Notes under the pieces: generated by a model
Databases searched by the model: none
Seen by the model: only the letters and a program-made list of their open reading frames with translations
Told to the model about the DNA's origin: nothing
Shown here: positions 34,851 to 43,686 of the stretch, piece by piece
Position numbering within the stretch: position 1 is the first letter of the stretch
Layout: the number at the start of each line of letters is the position of its first letter
Origin: Rhizobium sp. L43
GTDB taxonomy: Bacteria > Pseudomonadota > Alphaproteobacteria > Rhizobiales > Rhizobiaceae
Assembly: GCF_002531725.1 (NCBI RefSeq)
Contig: NZ_NWSQ01000010.1
Coordinates: 62,001 to 126,000, forward strand
Length of the DNA: 64,000 bases
Direction of reading: 5' to 3'
Position numbers and translations under genes: made by a program

Positions 34851-36032
34851 ATGAGAATTATAAATCAAGTCAGCCTGCGCTATTACAAGAGCATTGGTGC
34901 ATGCGTTGTTGATCTGTCTGATTTAACCGTTTTGGTCGGTCCCAACGGTAGTGGGAAAAGCAATTTTATCGATTCGCTTAACTTCGTATCTGACGCTTTA
35001 AATTCGACGCTCGACTTCGCTATTCGTCAACGGTCGGGGTTATCGGCAGTGCGAAAGCGCTCTGGCGGACATCCCACAAATTTTGCGATTAAACTTCGGA
35101 TATCGCTGCTTTCTGGCCGAAATGCCACCTATTCATTTCAGGTCGGCGCTGCGGCCGATGGATCGCATAAAGTGCAGAAAGAGTATTTATCGGTGTCTGA
35201 CGAGGGGATCGGATTAACCGAGATCAAGTATGAAAATGGCCAGAAGATTTTCAGCTCGGAGAGTATTGCCCCGGAAAATTTGTCCGATGATAGGCTTTCT
35301 TTGCAGTTACTTTCAAGTATAAGGCCGGTCCGCGAGGTTTTCGATGCGCTGTCAACAATGCGATTCTACAATATTTATCCGGAGGATTTTAGGCTTCCGT
35401 TAGCTCACGACAGTGGGGAGTTTTTGCTCAGAACGGGAAAGAACATTGCCTCAGTCATCAGGAATATGGAGGCCAATTATCCTTACGAATTTGGAAGAAT
35501 CCGTGAGTATATGAGCCAAATTGTAGAGCAATTAGAGGGCATACAGCATAAAAATCTGGGACCCTCCGAAACAATCGAATTCCTTCAGCGGGTGGTTGGT
35601 CAAAAAAATCCATGGCGATTCTTCGCCTCTCAGATGTCTGACGGGACACTTCGATCGCTGGGCATCCTCGTTGCCCTGTTTCAGCGTTCTTCAAGTAGCC
35701 ACGGAAACATCTTGCTTGGCATTGAAGAGCCCGAGTCAACGATTCATCCGGCGGCATGCGCTGTAATCACGGATGCGATAGTGGAGGCATCTAAAAGTAA
35801 ACAAATTCTTATAACCACGCACAGTCCAGATCTTATAGATCATCAAGCTGTAGGGATAGATAACATAAGAATTGTCCGGTCAAATGATGGGGACACGACA
35901 ATATTGCCGGCTGACAGCGCAAGTAAAGAGGTAGTGAGAAGAAACTTAATGAGCCCGGGAGATTTGCTTCGAAAAAATCAGCTTGAGCCAGACCGAACGA
36001 AACCTGTTCAATTCAACTTCTGGAACAACTGA
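34851..36032 (+). CDS. AAA ATPase (RecF/OLD-like), defence candidate
   Basis: 393 residues from ATG 34851 (GAAGG upstream). Opens MRIINQVSLRYYKSIGACVV; Walker A GPNGSGKSNFID is at 30-41, the ABC-like signature region MSDGTLRSLGILVAL near 264-278, Walker B ILLGIEEPESTIHP near 290-303, and ILITTHSPDLID near 323-334. This is the AAA_15/AAA_21 SMC-like fold of OLD, PARIS AriA and related anti-phage ATPases, but without a fused nuclease. Its TGA overlaps the next gene's ATG (TGATG). Codons are much AT-richer than neighbours, indicating transfer. Confidence 0.88.
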   Translation: MRIINQVSLRYYKSIGACVVDLSDLTVLVGPNGSGKSNFIDSLNFVSDALNSTLDFAIRQRSGLSAVRKRSGGHPTNFAIKLRISLLSGRNATYSFQVGAAADGSHKVQKEYLSVSDEGIGLTEIKYENGQKIFSSESIAPENLSDDRLSLQLLSSIRPVREVFDALSTMRFYNIYPEDFRLPLAHDSGEFLLRTGKNIASVIRNMEANYPYEFGRIREYMSQIVEQLEGIQHKNLGPSETIEFLQRVVGQKNPWRFFASQMSDGTLRSLGILVALFQRSSSSHGNILLGIEEPESTIHPAACAVITDAIVEASKSKQILITTHSPDLIDHQAVGIDNIRIVRSNDGDTTILPADSASKEVVRRNLMSPGDLLRKNQLEPDRTKPVQFNFWNN

Positions 36033-36643
36033 TGCTCTACATATTTCCAATCGTCGAGGGTCAGGGGGATGAGCGGGCTATTCCGGTCCTAATACGGAAT
36101 TTATTGAACAACCGATTTGAACATTATGAAGTTGAAGTTCTTCATCCTTACCGAATGCCTAAGGGGAAAATGAAGCAAGCCTCGGAATGGCTCCCAGTCT
36201 CTACGCTCGTTTTCAACCGACTGAGCGAAAGAGTGGCGGCACCGGCCGACAAGGGCTTAGTTTTGGTGATGTGTGACTCTGATGATGACTGCCCTGTCGA
36301 ACTCAAGACGACAATACAGCAGAACGTCGCGGCCTCCCCGGATAAGATAGAATTGCATTTTGTGGCGCCATTACGGGAGTATGAAACTTGGTTCCTGTCG
36401 GCAGTTCAATCTTTTGCTGGTCACCAAGATTGCGTAGACCCGATCCCCAATGTTGACAACTTAGATCAAATTAGAGATGCGAAGGGTTATTTTGAGCGAC
36501 ATATTCTTAAACCGAAAAGGTTTTATTCAGAAACCGTCGATCAGGCTAAATTTAGCTCGATAATAGATTTTTCAATCTTCCCGGAGGATAACTGCCGCTC
36601 CTTAAAACGTTTTGTTGATATCTTCGCGAGAATTCTTCAGTGA
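36032..36643 (+). CDS. DUF4276 family, TOPRIM-like partner of the ATPase
   Basis: 203 residues, start overlapping the ATPase stop by one base. The N-terminus MLYIFPIVEGQGDERAIPVL carries IVEGxGDE with Glu9, and LVLVMCDSDDDCP has Asp82, Asp84 and Asp86. An E then D-x-D-x-D arrangement is the metal site of TOPRIM nucleases such as OLD and AriB. A mid segment YETWFLSAVQSFAG is typical of DUF4276. It is inferred to be the effector nuclease of a two-gene system with the ATPase. AT-rich like its partner. Confidence 0.82.
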   Translation: MLYIFPIVEGQGDERAIPVLIRNLLNNRFEHYEVEVLHPYRMPKGKMKQASEWLPVSTLVFNRLSERVAAPADKGLVLVMCDSDDDCPVELKTTIQQNVAASPDKIELHFVAPLREYETWFLSAVQSFAGHQDCVDPIPNVDNLDQIRDAKGYFERHILKPKRFYSETVDQAKFSSIIDFSIFPEDNCRSLKRFVDIFARILQ

Positions 36644-36686
36644 GCATATCTGTATTTAATGCAGACTACGGGCCCCGCTCAAGCCA

Positions 36687-39668
36687 TTACCGTCCCGGCC
36701 GCCCAGTCTTCCCCTTCGTCCGCCCCTTGCGCTTCTGTTCACCTGGGTCCTCATAGCTCCCCACGCCCGTCTTCCCGCGGACGACCGGCCGCACGTCATC
36801 GCGCTCCGGCTGGCCTTCCAGCAGCGGTGAAAACCGCTTGGTGCCCTTGGCGGCATCCGGCTTTTCCGGCACGTGGCCAATGACCGGCTTTTCTGTTCGG
36901 CCGACGGTCATTTCGTCTAGGTCGTTTTTGCGGAAGAGGCTCTTCCTGGCGGGTTCGGCGATGTCGCGGCCCATGTCGTCCAGGTCCGGCTTGCGGAAGA
37001 GGGGCGTGGTCATGTCGGTGCCTGGGCCCATGTCGTCGAGGCTGGGTCTTGAGAAGTAGGAGGTTCCACGCCCGCCCTCGTGGTTCGAGACGGCCCCCTG
37101 GGCCTCCTCAGCATGAGGGCTGCTGCTGGAGGCCGCCGCTTTGCCCTTGCCGTTGGCGCGGCCGCCTTTTCCTTCCATCGCCTTCGCTTCCTCGCGGGCC
37201 ATCGGGTCGTCCATGGCGGCGAGTTCCACGGCCTTGAGGCGTTTGATTTCGTCGCGGAGGCGGGCGGCTTTTTCGAAGTCGAGGTCGGCGGCGGCGTCGC
37301 GCATGCTCTTTTCGAGCGCGTTGAGATGGGTCTGCAGGTTGTTGCCGACAAGGTTGCCGCCATCGGCGAAGCCCTTGCCCGAGACGCCCGAGATATCGGC
37401 GCGGACGTGGTCGCGCTCATAGACGGAGTCGAGGATGTCGGAGATCCTGGCCTTCACCGATTCCGGGGTGATGCCGTGTTCCTGGTTATAGATCATCTGC
37501 TTTTCGCGGCGGCGGCCGGTTTCCTCCATCGCCCGCTTCATCGAGCCGGTGACCTGGTCGGCATAGAGGATGACCTTGCCGTCGACGTTACGGGCGGCGC
37601 GGCCGATCGTCTGGATCAGCGAGGTTTCGGAGCGCAGGAAGCCTTCCTTGTCGGCGTCGAGGATGGCGACGAAGCCGCATTCGGGAATGTCGAGGCCTTC
37701 GCGCAAAAGGTTGATGCCAACCAGCACGTCGAAGGCGCCGAGGCGGAGATCGCGGAGGATTTCGATACGCTCCAGCGTGTCGATGTCGGAGTGCATGTAG
37801 CGCACGCGGACGCCCTGCTCATGCAGATATTCGGTCAGGTCCTCGGCCATGCGCTTGGTCAGCACGGTGCAGAGGGTGCGGTAGCCCTTGGCCGCGGTCT
37901 CGCGGATCTCGCCGAGCACGTCGTCGACCTGGCTGCGGGCCGAGCGAACCTCGACCGGCGGGTCGATCAGGCCGGTTGGGCGGATCACCTGCTCGGCGAA
38001 GACGCCGCCCGACTGCTCCATCTCCCAGCCGCCGGGAGTGGCCGAAACGGCGATGGTGTCGGGGCGCATGGCGTCCCATTCCTCGAAGCGCAGCGGCCGG
38101 TTGTCCATGCAGGAGGGCAGGCGGAAACCGTATTCGGCCAGCGTCGCCTTGCGCCTGAAGTCGCCCCGGTACATGCCGCCGATCTGTGGCACGGTGACAT
38201 GGCTTTCGTCGATGAAGACGAGGGCGTTGTCGGGGATGTATTCGAACAGCGTCGGCGGGGGATCGCCGGGGTCGCGGCCGGTGAGGTAGCGCGAATAGTT
38301 CTCGATACCCTGGCAGGAGCCGGTGGCTTCGAGCATTTCGATATCGTAGCGGGTGCGCTGCTCCAGGCGCTGGGCCTCCAGCAGGCGGCCGGCCTTTTCC
38401 AGCTCGGCGAGGCGGAGCCTGAGCTCCTCCTTGATCGACTTGATGGCGCCATTCAGCGTCGGGCGGGGGGTGACATAGTGCGAATTGGCGTAGATCTTCA
38501 CCGATTTGAGGTCGCCGACCTTCTGGCCGGTGAGCGGATCGAACTCGGTGATGGCGTCGATCTCGTCGCCGAACATCGAGATGCGCCAGGCGGCATCCTC
38601 AAGGTGGGCGGGGAAGAGTTCGATCGTGTCGCCGCGCACGCGAAAACTGCCGCGGGTGAAATCCATGTCGCGGCGCTTGTATTGCTGGGCGACGAGGTCG
38701 GCCAGCAGCTGGCGCTGGTCCAGCCGGTCGCCGACCGACATCTGGAAGGTCATCGCCGTATAGGTCTCGACCGAGCCGATACCATAGATGCAGGAGACCG
38801 AGGCGACGATGATGCAGTCGTCGCGCTCCAGCAGCGAGCGCGTCGCCGAGTGGCGCATGCGGTCGATCTGCTCGTTGATCGAGCTTTCCTTCTCGATATA
38901 GGTGTCGGAGCGCGGCACATAGGCTTCCGGCTGGTAATAGTCGTAATAGGAAACGAAATATTCCACCGCATTGTCGGGGAAGAAATTCTTGAATTCGGAA
39001 TAGAGCTGGGCGGCCAGCGTCTTGTTGGGCGCCAGGATGACGGCGGGGCGCTGCGTCGCCTCGATCACCTTGGCCATGGTGAAGGTCTTGCCGGAGCCGG
39101 TGACGCCGAGCAGCACCTGGCTGCGGTCGCCATTCTCCAGCCCCTCGACGAGATCGCGGATGGCCGTGGGCTGGTCGCCGGCCGGCTCGTAGTCCGACTG
39201 CATGCGGATGGCGATGCCGCCTTCGGATTTTTCCGGCCGGGCAGGGCGGTGCGGTGTCCAGATCTTGCCGTTCTTGTGCAGCGGATTGCCGCTCTCGATC
39301 AGCGCAGACAGCGCCTCGACCGTGGCGGTGACGGCGGTGCCGGCCTGCAGCGACGAGGCCTCCTCCAGCGTCGTATCCATGCCGGAGACGGGATTGAGGC
39401 CGGCGGCCGCGCGCGTCTTCGGGTCGGTCGAGCCGCCCATCGAGGTGCCTCTCGCCGATTTCGAGGCGGCGATCTCCACCTTCTTGCGGTGCTTGCCGGC
39501 TTTCGAGGCGATCTGCCGCTGTGTCTCGACGCCCGAGGCCTCGGCATCGGCCTCCAGCTGCTTCACCCAATCGGCAACGGAGCCGGAGAGGGGCGCTCCT
39601 TCGAAGGACGATTGCGGAGCTTCCTCGAAGCCATTCGGGGCGGGGGATTTCTTCGGAGATTTGGCCAT
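36687..39668 (-). CDS. uvrB: Excinuclease ABC subunit B
   Basis: 993 residues. UvrB is the damage-verifying helicase-like subunit of nucleotide excision repair. The standard protein begins near residue 157 ([15 protein letters not shown]); Walker [11 protein letters not shown] is at 188-197, the beta-hairpin [12 protein letters not shown] follows, helicase motifs DESHVT and GRAARN are present, and the UVR domain [20 protein letters not shown] is near 810-835. A 155-residue N-terminal and about 150-residue C-terminal extension are alphaproteobacterial. The tail has an inserted family B peptide and three LDDMG-type repeats. ATG 39668 chosen. Confidence 0.95.
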   Translation of the reverse strand: MAKSPKKSPAPNGFEEAPQSSFEGAPLSGSVADWVKQLEADAEASGVETQRQIASKAGKHRKKVEIAASKSARGTSMGGSTDPKTRAAAGLNPVSGMDTTLEEASSLQAGTAVTATVEALSALIESGNPLHKNGKIWTPHRPARPEKSEGGIAIRMQSDYEPAGDQPTAIRDLVEGLENGDRSQVLLGVTGSGKTFTMAKVIEATQRPAVILAPNKTLAAQLYSEFKNFFPDNAVEYFVSYYDYYQPEAYVPRSDTYIEKESSINEQIDRMRHSATRSLLERDDCIIVASVSCIYGIGSVETYTAMTFQMSVGDRLDQRQLLADLVAQQYKRRDMDFTRGSFRVRGDTIELFPAHLEDAAWRISMFGDEIDAITEFDPLTGQKVGDLKSVKIYANSHYVTPRPTLNGAIKSIKEELRLRLAELEKAGRLLEAQRLEQRTRYDIEMLEATGSCQGIENYSRYLTGRDPGDPPPTLFEYIPDNALVFIDESHVTVPQIGGMYRGDFRRKATLAEYGFRLPSCMDNRPLRFEEWDAMRPDTIAVSATPGGWEMEQSGGVFAEQVIRPTGLIDPPVEVRSARSQVDDVLGEIRETAAKGYRTLCTVLTKRMAEDLTEYLHEQGVRVRYMHSDIDTLERIEILRDLRLGAFDVLVGINLLREGLDIPECGFVAILDADKEGFLRSETSLIQTIGRAARNVDGKVILYADQVTGSMKRAMEETGRRREKQMIYNQEHGITPESVKARISDILDSVYERDHVRADISGVSGKGFADGGNLVGNNLQTHLNALEKSMRDAAADLDFEKAARLRDEIKRLKAVELAAMDDPMAREEAKAMEGKGGRANGKGKAAASSSSPHAEEAQGAVSNHEGGRGTSYFSRPSLDDMGPGTDMTTPLFRKPDLDDMGRDIAEPARKSLFRKNDLDEMTVGRTEKPVIGHVPEKPDAAKGTKRFSPLLEGQPERDDVRPVVRGKTGVGSYEDPGEQKRKGRTKGKTGRPGR
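37066..37118. repeat. Family B repeat fragment inside uvrB
   Basis: CCGCCCTCGTGGTTCGAGAC at 37072-37091 is an exact 20-bp match (as complement) to intergenic 26376-26395, followed by CGGCCCCCTGGGCCTCCTCA and GCATGAGG, the family B hairpin. Within uvrB it is translated in frame as [17 protein letters not shown]. Confidence 0.75.
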
Positions 39669-39824
39669 GGCGGGAATATGGAGAGAGTCAGCGCGAAAGT
39701 GAAGAGGGAAAGAGTACAAAAGGGAAACGAACTGTGTGTTCGGAAGTTGGAATAATTTGGGGGCGCTTAGCTCACGGCTTGGAGAAGATTACTGTACCTT
39801 TGCACCAATAGCGATCATGCCTTC

Positions 39825-40340
39825 TCAAGGCTTGGTTTCTGTCTTGCACTGCATGTTCGCATTGAAGAAATTGAGATGAATGCCAAGTTTTTCGTCAACA
39901 CTGCTGAGCTGCACGTTGACGCTTTCCCCAGAGGATGAAGTGAATCTGACATCGATATTCGATATCCATGTCGGCCCAACCGGGAATGTCACAATGGTCG
40001 TTGCCGGCTCGCCATATTCTATTCGAAAGTCTTGCACGATCAATGCGAAGTCATGAAGTCCGCCATCGCGATGCTGTTGGATGGAGGCGACTTTGTCGTC
40101 GCATACGAAAAGACTGAGATTGGATCCTTCCACTAGCCAATTACCGGGAAGGAAAGAAGAAAGCTCCTTCAATTTCCAACCTTTTTCACTCGCATTCTGC
40201 TGGGCGTCGGCAAACGAGCTACCCAATTTGAAGTCGTGCAAGTCGTCCAGTGTTTGCGCGCAAGCTGCGCCGCTTGAGAGCGCCGTCAAGGCAATAGCAA
40301 AGCCGAAAATTAAACGCTGGCCATAGGGCATGAAGGCCAT
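39825..40340 (-). CDS. Exported hypothetical protein, 171 aa
   Basis: Signal peptide: MAFMPYGQRLIFGFAIALTA followed by LSSGAACAQT. The mature part opens LDDLHDFKLGSSFADAQQNA, a pattern seen in small periplasmic proteins with a G-x-S-x-x-D-A start, and has two cysteines (FVCDDK, NMQCKT) that may pair. An ATG three codons in is an equally good start. Lower GC than the neighbours. Function unknown. Confidence 0.65.
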   Translation of the reverse strand: MAFMPYGQRLIFGFAIALTALSSGAACAQTLDDLHDFKLGSSFADAQQNASEKGWKLKELSSFLPGNWLVEGSNLSLFVCDDKVASIQQHRDGGLHDFALIVQDFRIEYGEPATTIVTFPVGPTWISNIDVRFTSSSGESVNVQLSSVDEKLGIHLNFFNANMQCKTETKP

Positions 40341-40368
40341 CCCCGTAAAGTGCTCGAACCACAGGCTA

Positions 40369-40848
40369 TCAATTTTCGTAGCCTATCTTGTAAGTAGCTA
40401 TCTTACCTGCAATTCCGCTTCTGGTAGAAATGTCTAGACTCATTCCCTCGAGAGATTGGCAATCGCTAAATGGCCATTCGATCTCAAAATCCAAAGGATC
40501 GAAGTTCATCACCGAATAGAAGTCTGCCCCAACGAGGTAAAGGCTGACATAGCTCATGCTCAAAGGGTCATCCAATTCGACGCCAGAGATCCGTTTTTTG
40601 TCGCGCACCCGATATGGTTGAGCTCCGCCTTCGGCGGAGTAACAAAGCGCGTCAAATCTATACTGGTTATTTTTCAAAATATCCCGAAACTTGAATTTTC
40701 CTTCACCATTGCTCCAAAGATGAAAATTCAGATAGTTTGGCTCCGCAAATGCATAATTCGGCCTATATGGGCCAGACGAGTGTTCGCCCCAAAGGAACGC
40801 GGTGACCAAAGCGAAGGCAAGCAATAAAATCCGAACAATATTTGCCAA
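40369..40848 (-). CDS. Exported hypothetical protein, 159 aa
   Basis: Opens MANIVRILLLAFALVTAFLW, an uncleaved or cleaved signal segment, then a soluble domain with NYLNFHLWSNGEGKFKFRDI and cysteines in DALCYS and FSDCQS. It ends 28 bases before the start of the next gene downstream and may share its transcript. No family recognised. AT-richer than most of the window. Confidence 0.6.
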   Translation of the reverse strand: MANIVRILLLAFALVTAFLWGEHSSGPYRPNYAFAEPNYLNFHLWSNGEGKFKFRDILKNNQYRFDALCYSAEGGAQPYRVRDKKRISGVELDDPLSMSYVSLYLVGADFYSVMNFDPLDFEIEWPFSDCQSLEGMSLDISTRSGIAGKIATYKIGYEN

Positions 40849-41228
40849 ATATTTTCTCCAGCGTGCTTTCGAAGCAAGATATATATTTTTATGTACTTAA
40901 TCGCGAGCCGCGCAACATCAGGCGGCGTGCAACAGAAACGATCGGCAATCGCTCCAGAGAACTCCGTTGACTGGCCGCCCTAACCACCTAATCCACATCT
41001 GCCTCACAGAAATCAGCCACATCGTTATGCCGTTGAGCATGATCGAGATATTCAGGCGGAACGCGAGGTGTCAATCAGGCTGACAGTGCTGACCCCGGTT
41101 ACCGGAATCGAATCCGCTTTCGGAAGTACCGACCCACAAATAAAAGTCTGTGGTTGAAAGCTGGGCCGCCTCCCGCAATGCGCGCGGCGATGTTACAGCT
41201 GCTGCGGGAATTGGGGACCGAAAATTTC
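40849..41228. other. Intergenic, no gene recognised
   Basis: About 380 bases. 40849-40905 is AT-rich and may be the promoter of the minus-strand exported proteins. The rest has no palindrome, repeat or open frame that I can support. Confidence 0.5.
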
Positions 41229-41570
41229 ATGAACAAGATCATCATTGCATTCGCAGCGACCGCGGCACTTGCCGGCTGCGCCAAACGTCCTGACGCCATC
41301 GTCCAGGTCGATATTCCGATGGCGGCCTATACAAATCTCAGTTGCCAGGCGCTCGGCGTGGAACTCAAGAAAGAGAAGGCCAAGCTCGACGACCTTTCCA
41401 AGCAGCAGATCAGCGCAGCGAACGGCGATGCTTTCGGCGTCTTCCTCGTTGGCGTCCCTATCGGCAGCGTCGCCGGAGGCGACAAGGAAGGGGAAATTGC
41501 TGCGTCCAAAGGCAAGGTCTCGGCCATGCAGTCCGCCGGCATGAGCAAGGGCTGCAAGCTGTCAGGTTGA
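41229..41570 (+). CDS. Small lipoprotein, 113 aa
   Basis: Opens MNKIIIAFAATAALAGCAKR with lipobox L-A-G-C, Cys17. The mature part is charged and helical (LGVELKKEKAKLDDLSKQQI) with a glycine-rich hydrophobic segment GVFLVGVPIGSVAGG and an end MSKGCKLSG. Such lipoproteins of unknown role are common in rhizobia. Start chosen at the ATG before the lipobox. The IS110 fragment follows 34 bases after the stop. Confidence 0.8.
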   Translation: MNKIIIAFAATAALAGCAKRPDAIVQVDIPMAAYTNLSCQALGVELKKEKAKLDDLSKQQISAANGDAFGVFLVGVPIGSVAGGDKEGEIAASKGKVSAMQSAGMSKGCKLSG

Positions 41571-41604
41571 CAGCCGGTGCCCACCCGCATTGCCCTTCGA
41601 GGTC

Positions 41605-41877
41605 CCCGGCCTGGCACATCATTGTCGAAGCGGACAACGGTGCGTTTGCCCTCGACGGCAACGTCGAGATGGGCCTTCGAGACATCGATGCCGACCATGA
41701 AAGCTTGCGCGACATGCATGACTGCTCCTCCTTGCAACGCGGGCTCAAAGCCCAGACAACCGTTCGAGCCAAGACATGGCGACGGAGATGCTCGCTGAGG
41801 CACGAGTTCAAGACCCGAGGATGACACGCATCTCCGTCGCTCAGCCCCATTATACAGCAACGGCAACGTACAAGGAT
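41605..41877 (-). mobile_element. IS110-family 5' fragment, second copy
   Basis: 273 bases identical by eye to 5799-6071. It keeps the 158-base upstream non-coding part and the first 38 codons of the transposase (ATG at 41719), then breaks at 41605 in GCCCTTCGAGGTC, which itself looks like a family B piece (CCTTCGAGG). At 41877 it joins GAGGCTCTCTTGGG, the complement of the family B left end. Confidence 0.88.
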
Positions 41878-41890
41878 GAGGCTCTCTTGG
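41871..41890. repeat. Family B left-arm remnant at the IS110 edge
   Basis: AGGATGAGGCTCTCTTGG is the exact complement of CCAAGAGAGCCTCATCCT, the start of the family B copies at 6178 and 53872. Only this end remains. Confidence 0.7.
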
Positions 41891-41983
41891 GAGCGGGACA
41901 GTGGCCAACCTCCGCCTCGCACTGGAACGAGATCGGTTTTCCGCAGTTAGTTTCCTGTCAAATCAGCTACAGGTACCACTGCC

Positions 41984-42280
41984 ATTAGCGACCATTCCGC
42001 CTTCTGGAAAAAACCGATCTCCATCGATCTCGATAGCGGCGAACGAATGGTTCTCCGCTCGCCGCAGGATGCGCTTTACGCACTCGTCTCCGACTGGCCG
42101 GTCAAGGGCGGCGTCCATCAGCAGCGGGCGGTCGATTTCTGCCGTGCCTGGCTTGCCGGCCGCATGCCGGCCGAGACGGTGCGGCAGGCCTTTATCCTGG
42201 CGGCGCTGGAAGCCGGGGTGGCGATCCACGATGATGATGAAGACGGGGCCGGAAGCTCTGTTTTGAATCCCTCAGTGTAG
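41984..42280 (+). CDS. DUF982 family protein, start uncertain (ATT or downstream ATG)
   Basis: The frame reads SDHSAFWKKPISIDLDSGER, then MVLRSPQDALYALVSDWPVK and the DUF982 body RAVDFCRAWLAGRMPAETVR. DUF982 proteins begin with the FWxKPI strand, so the product should start before it. The only candidate there is ATT at 41984 (the frame is closed by TAG at 41948). The first ATG (42047) would remove that strand. So either ATT is used or the start codon has mutated. Function of DUF982 is unknown; it is expanded in Rhizobium. Confidence 0.65.
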   Translation: MSDHSAFWKKPISIDLDSGERMVLRSPQDALYALVSDWPVKGGVHQQRAVDFCRAWLAGRMPAETVRQAFILAALEAGVAIHDDDEDGAGSSVLNPSV

Positions 42281-42430
42281 GCGCGCCGACACTGATATAT
42301 CCGCGTCACGCGGCCGGCATCCTGCAGCCGCAATAATATTCCGATGATGTATTGCAAATATTATTCTCGCTGTGTTTGTAGGAATAGGCAGCGTTTATTT
42401 GCGCTCCGATTCTTTTAGGGATTCAGCTAA

Positions 42431-42820
42431 ATGAAAATGAAAGTCCTTGTTTGCGCCGCGCTGCTGGCTCTCGCCGGCTGCAATTCGCCGGTGTCGCAAT
42501 CCGTTGCGGATTCCCAGCGTCCTCCCTCGAGTGACGTCCGGCAGAATTTCATCAACATCGTGTTCAAGAGAACCTACCGGCACGAAGCGGGAGAAGTCGT
42601 ATGGGCCCGTATCTCCAGCGTGGTTCTGCTCGATCCTGAAAAAAAGATCTATGCTTATTGCGTGCGGGTGGTGCCCAAGCGCAGCTGGGGAGACTGGGCC
42701 TATCTCGGCGTCTCCTTCACGGATGGCAAAATATTGGGCGCGACGGTGAATGATAATCGCTGCCGCGACAAGCGGCTGCGTTACTACCCGTTTCCTGAGA
42801 TGAACGGCATGAAGACCTGA
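42431..42820 (+). CDS. Small lipoprotein, paralogue 1
   Basis: 129 residues. MKMKVLVCAALLALAGCNSP with lipobox Cys17, then PVSQSVADSQRPPSSDVRQN, VVLLDPEKKIYAYCVRVVPK and the ending CRDKRLRYYPFPEMNGMKT. It is plainly related to the gene at 43041, with which it shares SQSVADSQRPPS-, SSVVLLDP- and DKRLRYY- blocks. Outer-membrane or periplasmic location is likely. Function unknown. Confidence 0.82.
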   Translation: MKMKVLVCAALLALAGCNSPVSQSVADSQRPPSSDVRQNFINIVFKRTYRHEAGEVVWARISSVVLLDPEKKIYAYCVRVVPKRSWGDWAYLGVSFTDGKILGATVNDNRCRDKRLRYYPFPEMNGMKT

Positions 42821-42834
42821 CAGGGCGAGGGCTC

Positions 42835-42965
42835 CGGCCGCGTCGCCGTTCGAGGCTTTGTTGAGCGGCGGCGCGACATGCTTCCAGCATTGCGGGGGCG
42901 CGGCATTCTCCAACCTTCCTCATGCGGAGTGCTTAGCCGCAGGGCGGAGCCTCGAAGTACGGGAT
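42835..42965. repeat. Family B repeat, diverged, between two lipoprotein paralogues
   Basis: GTTCGAGGCTTTG, GCGGCATTCTCCAACCTTCC and GGCGGAGCCTCGAAGTACG are recognisable family B parts. It separates the tandem lipoprotein genes. Confidence 0.6.
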
Positions 42966-43040
42966 GTGACGTTGCTGCTTGCAGCCATCGCCTTTTGGAA
43001 AAGGCCGATCTATCGACGTCGAAATAGGAGATTCAACTGA

Positions 43041-43418
43041 ATGAAGATCAAATTCATTGCTTACGCTGCCCTGCTGGCACTGGCCGGCTGCCAAACTCCT
43101 GCGCCGCAATCCGTTGCAGATTCCCAGCGTCCGCCCTCCAACGCGGTCCGACGCGAGTACGTCGATGCTCTGCGGGGAACCATTAAAGCGGGGAACTTCG
43201 TAAAGGCCGAGATTTCCAGCGTGGTTCTGCTTGATCCGCAAAAGCAGATATATGCTTATTGTACGCGGACGACGGAACGTGCCTACCCAAACTGGTCCTA
43301 TATCGGCGTGGGCTTGCAGCACGACATGATATTGTACCTGAAAAAGGACGACTACCGCTGCCACGACAAGCGGCTGCGTTACTATGATTTTCCGGAACTG
43401 CGGAACATGAAGTACTGA
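43041..43418 (+). CDS. Small lipoprotein, paralogue 2
   Basis: 125 residues. MKIKFIAYAALLALAGCQTP with lipobox Cys17, PAPQSVADSQRPPSNAVRRE, SSVVLLDPQKQIYAYCTRTT, and the end CHDKRLRYYDFPELRNMKY. The ribosome site TAGGAG is 9 bases upstream. A tandem duplicate of the 42431 gene; the middle (about 55-70 and 85-105) has diverged most. Confidence 0.82.
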   Translation: MKIKFIAYAALLALAGCQTPAPQSVADSQRPPSNAVRREYVDALRGTIKAGNFVKAEISSVVLLDPQKQIYAYCTRTTERAYPNWSYIGVGLQHDMILYLKKDDYRCHDKRLRYYDFPELRNMKY

Positions 43419-43468
43419 GGCAGAGGCGGGGGTCTTTGCCAGCCTCGCCGGTCCCTTTCGGACGCCAT

Positions 43469-43645
43469 CAAAACCAGAGATACCTCACGCAACGGCCATC
43501 GAAGGATGTCGTCTAATGTGTCGAGGCCATCGAAATGGTCGATCGGCAGTCGGCGGCGAGTTCCGGGGCCGCTGGTTGACGGCCGGGCAGAACAGTATTT
43601 CGAGCGACGGGTTTCTTGCCGGAGTGGGTGTAGGAGGCGGTCCCT
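43469..43645 (-). pseudogene. GFA family remnant
   Basis: On the minus strand the pieces SYTHSGKK, SLEILFCP and LPIDHFDGLDTLDDI appear in order but in different frames. The intact GFA gene at 2168 has SYTRTGRD, SLEILFCP and LPIDHFDGLETFGD in that order. The stretch also keeps the shared 3' text AACCAGAGAT. The N-terminal zinc-binding half is missing. Confidence 0.65.
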
Positions 43646-43686
43646 AAGCGAACTGCGCATTGCGCAGTCCGCGAGGCACACTTTGC

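Noticed and set aside
37080..39755. Very long plus-strand open frame opposite uvrB
   Set aside because: It is the antisense shadow of a GC-rich gene; the minus strand encodes all UvrB motifs.
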